Positions 1 through 13,889 of a stretch of DNA of 29,612 bases are shown one piece after another (the first letter of the stretch is position 1; the number at the start of each line of letters is the position of its first letter). Origin of the DNA: Monoraphidium neglectum (Eukaryota; Chlorophyta; Chlorophyceae; Sphaeropleales; Selenastraceae). The notes under the pieces are model-generated. The model had not been told where the DNA came from, did not search any database, and saw only the letters and a list, made by a program, of their open reading frames with translations. The stretch is from NCBI RefSeq assembly GCF_000611645.1, contig NW_014013453.1:1-29612 (forward strand). Reading direction: 5' to 3'. The translations under genes and the position numbers were made by a program.

Positions 1-328
1 GGCAGGAGGCGGTGGGCGGGGGGGCGGCGGCGGGCGTGGGGTGCCATGTAATGCGGGCGGGCGCTGAGGGCGCGCTCGCCGGATGCGTTCCACAAGGTCA
101 ACACACCTTGTTGCCGCCCGAGCCCCCTTCCATGAGCGCTGAGTCAGCCTTGACGAGGCGCGTGCGGGCCATAGCGTCTGAGCTGCACCCACTCACTCTG
201 CCTCGGCCAATCCCCCTCGGCATCCCACACGCCCACCACTGCCGGCCCAACGAGGCCCTGACGACACCCTCATGCCCTTTCCGAGCACACGCCTGCCCTT
301 AAGTGCGAACGCACGCACGCAAGTGCCA

Positions 329-449
329 ACACACACACACACACACGCACACGCACACACACACAGTCACATACACACACAACAAAGCACAACACAGCGC
401 AACACAGCACAGCACAGCACAGCACTCACACACACACACACTCTCACAT
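329..449. repeat. CA/TG microsatellite cluster in KDM4-like intron 3
   Basis: A compound (CA)n tract with CAGCA and CTCACA variants. On the minus strand, which is the coding strand of the neighbouring KDM4-like gene, it reads as TG repeats that begin within about 15 nt of the donor of exon 3 at 463/462. It is therefore intronic. Confidence 0.9.
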
Positions 450-463
450 ATTAACACACCCAC

Positions 464-1666
464 CTGCTCCAGAAGCTCCTCTCCAGCAGGGTATCCTCCA
501 GGTCCTTGCCCCTCTTGCTCTCAGGAGGGGTGTGGCCCTCGCTCTCGCTGATCTCCTTGAACCCTGCGAGAAGCCGCAAGGGCGCGAAAGGTCCCGCGTC
601 CGCTTTACGCAACAGCATCCCGACGGCGGCAGGATCCAAGACGCCTGCAGGCATTCAGATTTGACCGCTCTGCCGCGCCGAATCAGAAAGCCGGGCGCTG
701 CGGCCCGCCCCGCTGCGCCCCCTGTCGCTCACGCTGCGCGGTGAGGCCCCTCTGCTCGACGAGGATGCAGCGGTAGGCGCCGCCCTTCCCATACACGATC
801 TGCTTGATAGGCGTCGCAATGTCGACGGTCTCCAGCTTGGGAAACGGCTTCCTGTGGGGTGGGGCCGGGAGCGGGGAGCGGGCCGTCGTGCCGGGGCGCT
901 GCAGAGGGGCCTGCCCAGCTCTGGCGCGGCGGCGTTGCCGCTAATTATGCGCGAGCGCCGGCTTGCGCGTGGCAAGGGCAGCGGCGCCGCGGCTGCGCTG
1001 CAGGCTGCGGCCCAGTGCAGGGATGCGAATCGCTCTGCGCGGCCTGCCGCGCCGCCTCTGCCAGCATTGGGCCTGGGCCGGCGCGGCCGGCCGCCCGGCT
1101 GGTCATGAGATGATGGTGCCGGCATCCGTGCAAATGCGCTACAGTGCATGCTGACGCGGCCGCATGATCGTGGCCGCCGTCTCCGTCAACACGGCTGCGA
1201 CCACTATCACGACATCGCACCAGGTGCGCCGCCCGCAACACTGGCGAGCCGCTGATTTAGCGGCTCGCTGCACATCTGCTGCTGGCCACCCCTGCTGCAT
1301 GGGTCTCATAACGGCATGGATGCCACTATGTAAGCGCGCGCACAGCGCCGCACTGCCGTTGCCGTCATGGCTCTGCGCACGCCCGCTGCGCCCTGGGCGA
1401 GCGCGCCGCGTCGCGCGCCCGGCGTCGCCGTCCCCGCCCGGCCCCCCAACCGCCAGCGCGCGCGCCGCACACGCGTACACGACAGAGCCGCCCCGCACAC
1501 CGAGCCCCCACCTGCGTGGCCGCCAGCCCTCAGGTGGGATGACCTTGAACATGGGCAGGTCCGGATGCTTTTTCAGCACCTTCCCGACAAACTCGGCAAA
1601 GGGGCGGCTGAAGTCCGCCTTCGTCGGCCGCACCACCATCACCTCCTCAGAGCCGGCGCGCGCCAT
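464..1666 (-). CDS. KDM4/JHDM3-like JmjN-JmjC histone lysine demethylase, N-terminal exons only (partial)
   Basis: Probable 2-oxoglutarate/Fe(II)-dependent histone lysine demethylase; only the N-terminal part lies in the window. Three exons join in frame on the minus strand: 1666-1512, 851-733 and 563-464 (phases 2, 1, 2). Donors are GTGGGG, GTGAGC and GTGGGT. The first exon starts at ATG 1666 and encodes a JmjN-type segment, with VVRPTKADFSRPFAEFV near residues 11-27 and VIPPEGWRPR near 42-51. Exon 2 continues with ATPIKQIVYGKGGAYR, which matches the KDM4 linker (PAPIQQVV.G..G) better than plant REF6 or JMJ14 types. Exon 3 supplies a piece ending DLEDTLLERSFWS, like the EDLE..YW motif before the JmjC barrel. 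The Fe-binding HxD/E...H residues are not in the window; no further exon is recognisable in 1-463, so the gene should continue to the left. Its 5' end faces FtsH. Assignment to KDM4 rather than KDM5 is inference. Confidence 0.72.
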
Positions 1667-2545
1667 GGCCGCTGCGCGCACGCAGCCCGCCGCGCTGCCG
1701 CCGCCCCCCGTGCGCCGCTGGCTGCGCTCGCTCCCGCTTGCGTGCGCGCTCGGGCCCCGCTGCTGCGCCCGCAGGGACCGGCTGGCGTCAAAGCTGCAGC
1801 TGGCAGGTGGCAGCTGTAGCTGGCCCCCCTCCAATGCTTGTGCTCGCGCGACGTGGCACGCACGTCCCGTGAGAAGGCCCGGCGTCAATGACACTGGCCT
1901 TTTAGCTGCCTGCATATGCGCGCATCAGCACGGGTGAGCTGTCAGCCCCGTGCCGCATGTGTGCGTGCTTGTTTGCGGGTGCCAGCGACCGCCGCAGCCC
2001 CGCGCTCGCTGCGCCAGGCTTGACAGCAGGGTCCAAGGGCGATGCCTGCAATCGCTTAATAATTGGACGGCAACTCCCGCGGCCCAGTCTGCATGATGCC
2101 ACAAAAAGCAGAACACCAAACTCGCGCAGCAGGGCCGCCCTCACAGTGATACCCTGGGCCCTGCCCAGTTCACCTTAGGGATTCCTAGATAAGGTCGCGC
2201 CCCCAAGGAGCTGCTGGCGCTCCCTCGCTTGCTGAGCCCTTGCCGTGGCGTCGTCCTGGTTGGGTTGCTGAGACGGATCACCTCGGAAAGCAGCAATATG
2301 TCCACTGGTACCTTTTGTATTGTTCAATGCGATCCTGGAAGGCACGTGCGGCATGATGACGGTGGACAGCAGGTGGTGGAGAGCAGCGGGCAGGACACCA
2401 CAGACTCGCTCCCGGACTAACTCCCTTTCAAGCGTGCACATAAGGTACTTTCACCTTGGTGCTTGGCCTGATTGTTAAGGCTGTTCCACACACAAACCAG
2501 CTGCCACATCCACCACTGCACAACAGAGGCTCACACAGGGCAGCA
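1667..2545. other. Divergent intergenic region between KDM4-like gene and FtsH
   Basis: About 880 bp between two divergently oriented start codons, so it must hold both 5' UTRs and promoters. I see no clear TATA box and no conserved reading frame here. Open frames in this stretch look like GC-rich chance frames. Confidence 0.6.
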
Positions 2546-7399
<4,854 letters not shown>

Positions 7400-7796
7400 G
7401 CTTCATGGCCACTGATCCCCGCGGTGCGCGCGCGCCGTGGCGGCAGTGGTGGTGGTAGTGGCCGCTTCGTGTCTGAGGCCTGCTTGGTGCAGGAGCGCCC
7501 CGGGCACCGGCGTGCGGCCTGAGGGATTCCTGGGCAGGGCACCAAGGGCCGCGCTGGCACGAGTTGGTGCTTGCGCGGCCTGTTCTTGGCGGGTGCGCTG
7601 GTGTCGATTGTTTGGGCGCCGCCCATGCTGTGAATGGCTGCTTTTGGTTTTGACAGCGACTGTAGCAGCGCAAATTTTTCTCGTGTTGTGTAGCGCTGCC
7701 TGGCAGGCAGCCACCATGTCCTGACGTGCATAGTGAAACAGGAGGTACTTTTGCCGGCGTCGAACGTCTGCCCATCAAGCAGAACACCTGGCACTC

Positions 7797-7809
7797 TGTA
7801 ATCGTGTAA
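7797..7809 (+). terminator. Twin TGTAA poly(A) signals of FtsH
   Basis: TGTAA occurs at 7797-7801 and again at 7805-7809, about 400 nt after the FtsH stop. TGTAA is the usual poly(A) signal of Chlorophyceae and Trebouxiophyceae, so the mRNA probably ends 10-20 nt further on. Confidence 0.65.
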
Positions 7810-8452
7810 TCCGTTTCGATTCGGGGCCTGTGCATTGATGTGATCGACATGGCACAACCACCACGGTCAACAGCTACAAACAGAGCAAATGGTTGTCACA
7901 GGCAAACAATGGCATGCTCTGTACAGCTACAGGTGTCAAGTTATAAGGTCCATCAGGGCAGGACAAGCATGAGGACCATGTTCTATGTGCGTAGGCACGA
8001 CATGTGGACAGGGGAATGTGGTCGACTGAGTAGGGCGCTTGGCGGGCGCGCGCGGAACACGGCTGCGCAGGTACGTGTGTGCCGGCGGCCACCAAAAGGT
8101 GCCTTGATTTATGCTGGGAATTGTGGGCCGTCGATCAAATCATGAGCTTGCGTATTCGCGCTTGGGCAGCACGGGGTGTGGCGGCGGTCCGCCGCCGCGC
8201 AGGCGCACAGCAGGGTGCCGCGGATAGGCTGGCCGCTGTGAGGTTTGGGCGATGCAAGAGGACATCTGACGTTGATAGCCTGTCAATAATATCATGTACC
8301 GTTGATGCCGCTCCGTCGCGTGCTTTTGCGCCCGAGTCATATTACGCAATTTCCGCGCGCTATCTGCACGCTTGCGCGGGTGGGTGCTTCCGAGGCAGAT
8401 TATTTCTATGTTACACGCTTTCAAGCTGAAACGAACTCGTCAGTGATATATA

Positions 8453-8498
8453 GACGACACAGCAGAGGTGACGTGGACGACACGGCAGAGGTGACGTG
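8453..8498. repeat. Two-copy 23-nt tandem repeat carrying TGACGTGG
   Basis: Copies at 8453-8475 and 8476-8498 differ at one base. Each contains GAGGTGACGTGG across or at its end, so TGACGTGG, an ACGT-core bZIP-type site, appears twice 23 bp apart. Confidence 0.9.
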
Positions 8499-8800
8499 GC
8501 CATGTAGCGACACCTGGGGCAGCTCTGGCCGCGACAATGACCTAACATCAAGGTTGATACATTCTTAATTTATGGAGCGGTATAGAAAGCCGTGCATCGG
8601 CAGGCGCGGACCGGGAGCGGGTGCCGTGGTCTCAGGCGGATCGGAATGCCGACAAAGCAAGTGAGTGCATGCATCAAAACATCACTTTGCATGCCCGCTT
8701 TTCAGGAAGGGTAGTGTGCTCGTCAGCTCGTCAGCAGTCGTGTGCCACCTCGGCTGCGCTGTCGTCAAGTTCCCTGCCCGGATGACCGCAGGTCATGCTG

Positions 8801-8858
8801 TCCACTGCCTGGCCATGGCTTCCACAGCATCCACTGCCTGGCCATGGCCTTCACAGCG
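8801..8858. repeat. Two-copy 29-nt tandem repeat
   Basis: Copies at 8801-8829 and 8830-8858 share 26 of 29 bases (core CCACTGCCTGGCCATGGC). They lie in the gene-poor stretch and have no evident coding role. Confidence 0.9.
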
Positions 8859-10249
8859 TTCAAGGCGGCTGGACTCGGCAAGGCGCAACACAGACGCGGC
8901 CAACACGTGTGCTGGCGCAACTTTTTTGAGGGGACTCGACATAACCGCGCTGCTCAGCGTGGCGCCACAGCAGCCGCTAGCTATTAGTGGCGCGCGGCGC
9001 CCAGCCATGATGAGTGGCGGCGATAACACAGCTCTAGAGGACATTGCCTCAAGCGCAAAAAGTTTGGTATGCTCTGCGGGCCTGCGCCACCCCCACTATT
9101 TGAGCTGAATGCACATGCCCGAATGCAGCGCCACTTCCAGCCTTGCACGTGTGCGTCGCCGCGGCAGCAACCCGCCGATGCACTGGCGGCGCACACTCTT
9201 GAACGCACTTGTGCCGACGCTTGCTCTGCGTCGGCAAGCCGCCCTTTGCTGCGTCACGCTGCTTTGTAGCTGTCCACCTGCAGTTCACACAATCCTCGTG
9301 CTTGTGAGGTTATTGTTCGATACCTGCAAAGTCCTCTTTTTTGCTTGCTAATCCTTGTAGCCGTTGCCCATTCACGCTGTGCGTTGTATGTATTTGATCT
9401 CGGTTGCATATATCGTTGTATATTTATGTCCATCTATTCCACACAACTTATGTATTTATCGTGCCACGTGTAATTATTTGGGTCTCGAGGAGCCCAGTAG
9501 GGGGTAGAGAAAAGTAGTCCTGCACAGCAAGAAGGAAAATCTGACAGGCCTGAAATGTTGGCGGGTAGAACCCTTGCTGTGAGAGCAAAAATGTTGCCTG
9601 GCTGCTCGTGCTGCTGGCACAAAGTAGGGCTCGTCCGTGAGGAGGGGCCTAGAAGTGCCCACATGAGCAGCGGCAGCAAGCTGGGTGGGTGCTACTGCTG
9701 GCCACATAAGGTGGCCATGGCAGGGCAACATCGTATTACATCGATCATGAATGAGCCATCTGAGGTTATTTGTTGCTTCATTTTAGCCTCAGGTGGCCAG
9801 CCGCGTGAGTTTTCAAGTGTCGATCGCACGTCGGGCCACATGCTCATCACACACCCGTGTATAGTCTAAATTATTTTATTTGACTACACCTCTAGTGGTT
9901 TTGACGTGCCTTGAGCTTAGAAACAGCCAGGACCAGTTCGGCCCCCGTTGAGAGGCCAGTAAGATGCAGGTGCTTAGCACCATGACAAATTTCAGCTTGT
10001 TCCCTGCGCTTAAACACAACCAGGTGCGCAGAGACACCCGTACAGGAGGGGCTTTTGCCTTGACCCGCCACGAGGCATGCGTGGCTCCGCAATCCTGCCT
10101 GTATGGTAACTCAAATGTACACAGACACCTGTGAACTTCCCTTATGACGCGCCTAGCTGTCCGGCGGCAGCGCTGTGGATGGCGGGAATCAAGTGCGCGC
10201 AGCAGAGCACGCACCTTGGAGGACAAGGTTTGCGCTGCCTGCCCGCAAT

Positions 10250-12462
10250 ATGCTACCGCGCATGCAGGCTGACGACCTGCGCAAGGCCGCGGCAGAGGGC
10301 AACGTTGCATGGATCGCCCGGATCCTCAGCGGCCGCACGCCTGCGGATCCCAAGAAAAAGGAACACACGGTGGGGGGCGGTGCATGTTGAGGACAAGGCC
10401 CCGCGTTGCTAAGCACGCCAACCGCATGCGCGACTTGCCGCTGGCATGCGTGCTTACGAGCTATGAGCTAATCAGACACCGGTCCCTGCGAGCAGATCGC
10501 TGAGCCTTTCCGCGGCTGGTGTCGCCACTGCATGCCACTCCAGAGCGCGCTGCAGATGGCAAGTCGCAACGGCCACATGGAGGCGGCACGGGTGCTTGTT
10601 GCCAAGGGCGCAGATGTCAACAGGGTGAGCTTGCATGCGGCAGGTTCACGGGCCGCTTGCAATGGGTGAGGGGCAGCAGCGGCCGGTGCCATCGGTGCCG
10701 TGCCGTGGAGGGGAGGCAGCGAGGCACAGCCACGGAGCGCACTCCCTGCACTGTAACTCGCAGATCTCGCCCGACGGCACCGCGCTGATGGATGCGGCCG
10801 CGTTTGGCCACGAGGAGATCGTGCGGTTCCTGCTTGAGAACAAGGCCGACGCGCAGCTGGGCGTGGTGAGGACCCATCACGGGGACTGGCGGCAGCGTTG
10901 GCGCCTGGCCGGCAGCGCAGTTGTTGGTACGCCGCAAGGGCGCTCAGACGCCTGCCTTTCGGCGCAAAACGCATGCAGGAAGCAGCCCTCGCCCATGCAA
11001 GCCACAAGGATATGCATGCGTTGCCCTACGTTGCCATGCACCGCCATGCGTCCACCACAGGACGGCGACCTGCCCGCGCACCGCGCGGCGCGCTCGGGCC
11101 ATGCTGCCGTCCTGCGGATCCTGGAGCAGCTGCCCGGCGGCCCCGAGGCGCTGCTTGCGCCCAACGCGGACGGCAAGACGCCGCTGATGCTTGTGTCGGC
11201 GCTGCAGGAGGGCGGCGCGGAGGCGGCGGCGTTCCTGATGGAGCGTGGCGCGGATCCCTGCGCAGCCGACAAGGTGCGGGGGCGCGGAGGCAGCGGCTGC
11301 GCGGCTCACGCGCACACGGCACATGCAGGAGGCTTGCTTGCAGCATGCATGGGTTGTGAGTCCCAAGCAACACTATGCGTACTGCGACGCGTATTGCACG
11401 ATCATGCATAGTCATTATCACATGCGAATTGCCACCAAACTTCCTGGGGAACCTGCGACGCGCGCAGGCGGGAAGCACGGCCCTGCACACTGCGGCCACC
11501 TCTGGCAACGCGCCCGTCGCGCGGCTGCTGCTGGCCACGCTCCACGGCGAGCAGCTCGCGAGCGCCGCCAACGTGCAGGGCCGCACGCCGCTGCACCTCG
11601 CCGCGCTGTTTGGTCACGAGGGCGTGGTGCGCGCGCTGATGGAGCGCAAGGCGGACGTGTCGGCGGCAGACCAGGTACGCTCGAGCCAGCAATTCTCGAG
11701 GCTGCTGCAATGGGTGGGCGTCCCGCTGCTGCGCTTTGATTAAGCCGTGGCAGGCATGCAAGGCATACCAAACCGCGACACCGCCTGATTATCGCACCAT
11801 GCCAACCATCCGACCCTACACAGGACGGCTGCACCCCGCTGCACATGCTTTGCAAGTCGCTGATGATCGGCGCGGAGGCGCAGGTCGACGTAGCCCGCGC
11901 CATCATCGCATCGGGCGCCGACCCCTCGGCCCGCGACGGGCTGGGACGCAGCTGCGCGGACTATGCGGCCGGCCCGGCGCTGCAGCAGCTGCTGGCCGGC
12001 GGGGTGGCAAGCACCAGCAGGGGTGCCGGGGAGCAGCTGGAGGTCCGGGCGTCGCCAAAGGTGGTCAGCCTCAAGCAGGGACCGTCCAAGAAGGAGCTTG
12101 TGAGTGACGGGGGTCTTCTGGCAAGGGGTTGGGTGCACCCGCTGATGTGTGCGCAAAAGGTCATACTCTGCAGTGCTGCATTCCCTTGCATCCGGCCGGC
12201 CCTCGTCGTTCCGCCTGCGCATGCGTCATTACTTCCCTCGGCCTGGTGCCCCGCCCTCCCCTCGCCGGCCCCGCAGCTCCAGGAGGCGCTGCAGGAGGGC
12301 CTTGCGACCTCGGGCGTGTCGGTGGCCGTCGCCATCAGCGACGGCGAGGAGGTCGCAGCGGCGGCTGGCCCCGAGGCCTTCCTTATCAAGCAGGCGCTCC
12401 GCAAGCACACCAGCGAGGAGCCCGACGGCTGGAAGCTGGGCTCCGAGGTTGCGCCGCAGTGA
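10250..12462 (+). CDS. Ankyrin-repeat protein, 7 exons
   Basis: Ankyrin repeats are protein-binding modules; partner and pathway are not visible. Exons 10250-10369, 10544-10624, 10764-10865, 11061-11273, 11468-11674, 11824-12099 and 12277-12462 join in frame, all at phase 0, to 394 aa. About seven or eight repeats fill roughly residues 5-285. Clear examples begin DGTALMDAAAFGHEEIVRFL, GRTPLHLAALFGHEGVVRAL and DGCTPLHMLCKS. The C-terminal 110 residues (linker rich in K and S, then an acidic-alanine helix ending EVAPQ) match nothing I know. Start choice: ATG 10250 has A at -3; an in-frame ATG at 10175 would add 25 residues and one at 10262 would remove four. No catalytic domain, membrane segment or clear targeting signal is seen. 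I found no plus-strand TGTAA downstream before the next gene. Confidence 0.88.
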
Positions 12463-13117
12463 TCTGGGCACGGTGACCTTGGGCTGCGGCACGGGCAGTG
12501 CTTTCTGCAAACAAGGGCGCGGCTCGGGCAGGGGCGGAGGGAGATACAAAGGCAGGCGGGCCGCCATAATGCGCGGCCCGAACTGCAACGAATGGCGTCG
12601 CTGCCGGCGCAGACGTGGGTGCTGAGAACGGGGGTTCGCTCGTGTAGCAGCCGACAGCGACGCGCTTTCGTGTCGGCAGGCAGGAAGTTTCATACAGGGG
12701 CGGGTGAGGAGCGAACGAACATGCGAGGAGGCTGCGATACTCACACACAAAGTCACCCACACCGGCGCAACCGTGTGCTTTGGAGCTGTGTAGTCCCGCC
12801 GGTTGCCGATTAGCATCGAGATCCCTGCCTCTGCAATGGAGGGCCACCACGACTTCAGGGGCACAAGGTGATCGGAGGGTGTCTGGCATTTGAATCAGGA
12901 ATTATGCAGCATTACTGCAAACCCCCCTCGGCGGGCGGCAGGTGCCCCTAGGCATTCTAGCTCTCATTTTCGGCGGATTTGCCCCATTTGGCCGCAGGGC
13001 AGGGTGGCGCCCAGTGCTTAGCCTTGGCGTCTGTCCTTCCCGATGGCGCACTGGTTAAGGGGCATGTGTCTCTTTCTTACTTGGGTGTTCCCTTCTGGTG
13101 TATGCGCGCGCCTTTGT

Positions 13118-13133
13118 NNNNNNNNNNNNNNNN
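13118..13133. other. Assembly gap (16 N)
   Basis: Sixteen undetermined bases interrupt the sequence; real distance and content here are unknown. Confidence 0.99.
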
Positions 13134-13305
13134 ACGGCATCCGATATCTTCAAACGCTGGCAATGCGTTTCTCCAGTAACTGGCCACAAGCACCTTATCC
13201 AGGGGAATTCGTGGTGCAGATGCCGTGTTGCTGGTTTAGGGAAAGCATACCTGCCCCTGTCAAAGGAGCGTCATGGTGCATGGCAGCTGTGCTGCAAGCT
13301 GCATG

Positions 13306-13314
13306 TATAAAAGG
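13306..13314 (+). promoter_or_regulatory. Candidate TATA box (TATAAAAGG)
   Basis: A textbook plus-strand TATA motif. If functional, transcription would start near 13335-13345, giving the coiled-coil gene at 13890 a 5' leader of about 550 nt. Otherwise it serves an unrecognised short transcript over 13340-13740. Confidence 0.35.
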
Positions 13315-13889
13315 AGTTTGGGACGAACAAGAGCTTGGACCAAGCGTGTGACTACCATTTCCCTGGCATCACAATACACGGTAATCAACACCTACAGCCT
13401 ACGTAACCATACGGTAAACCATCAACTCCATGCTGAACGTGCACACCAACTACATCATCGGCCTTTCCAAAGCCTTTCGCAATCAGGGCAGCACAGTCAA
13501 TAGTGCTGACGGGCAGTACACTGCAACATGGGACGCCATCTGTGGGTCTGATTGACCTGACCGCCCTATTTGATTTTGTACGTTTGGCCGGACGTGCCAC
13601 CCTCACGACGGCCTGGGGACACGATACCGTTGCGCTGGTGATACTCATCATCAACAACACGCACGTGCCCGAGAATCCTATTGACCACAGCAGAATTCGC
13701 AGATGTTTATGTGTAGTGTCTCTGACTTGCGCACCATGTTAGCATTTCAATGTCCGGCGACCAGACACACGCGGCCACCGCGCAAGTCCTCGAGGCACGA
13801 ACCAGCTGTGCGAGGGAGCACGCGCTGAAGCAACACAATAGGCTGGCTTTCGGTAGCTAGAATTGTAGGTGTGTGCAGCACGCAGCAAT

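Larger units (their letters stand above)
7810..10249. other. Long gene-poor stretch between FtsH and the ankyrin gene
   Basis: About 2.4 kb with no reading frame that I can match to a family and no convincing splice-linked frames on either strand. It contains two short tandem duplications (8453-8498 and 8801-8858). It also has an AT-richer island around 9300-9480 with a CACGTG box (9465-9470) overlapping a plus-strand TGTAA (9469-9473). That TGTAA could mark the end of an unrecognised transcript. The right end should hold the ankyrin gene promoter and 5' UTR. Confidence 0.5.
12463..13889. other. Intergenic region with assembly gap, TATA box and possible decayed coding fragment
   Basis: Holds the ankyrin 3' UTR and the upstream region of the coiled-coil gene. 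It contains a run of Ns (13118-13133) and a canonical TATAAAAGG (13306-13314). From about 13380 to 13740 the composition is AT-richer and protein-like pieces lie in two overlapping frames (see findings). No complete gene could be supported. Confidence 0.55.

Noticed and set aside
1139..1937. Long open frames on both strands (257-258 codons) upstream of and over KDM4-like exon 1.
   Set aside because: Only the part from ATG 1666 to 1512 matches a family (JmjN). The rest is leader or intron with GC-rich chance openness.
8665..9108. Plus-strand open frame of 147 codons in the gene-poor stretch.
   Set aside because: It contains the 29-nt tandem repeat, has no domain, and codon use differs from neighbouring genes; no splice-linked extension was found.
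9300..9480. AT-rich island as a possible organelle DNA insertion.
   Set aside because: Too short and no recognisable organelle gene or tRNA; could just be a 3' UTR or spacer.
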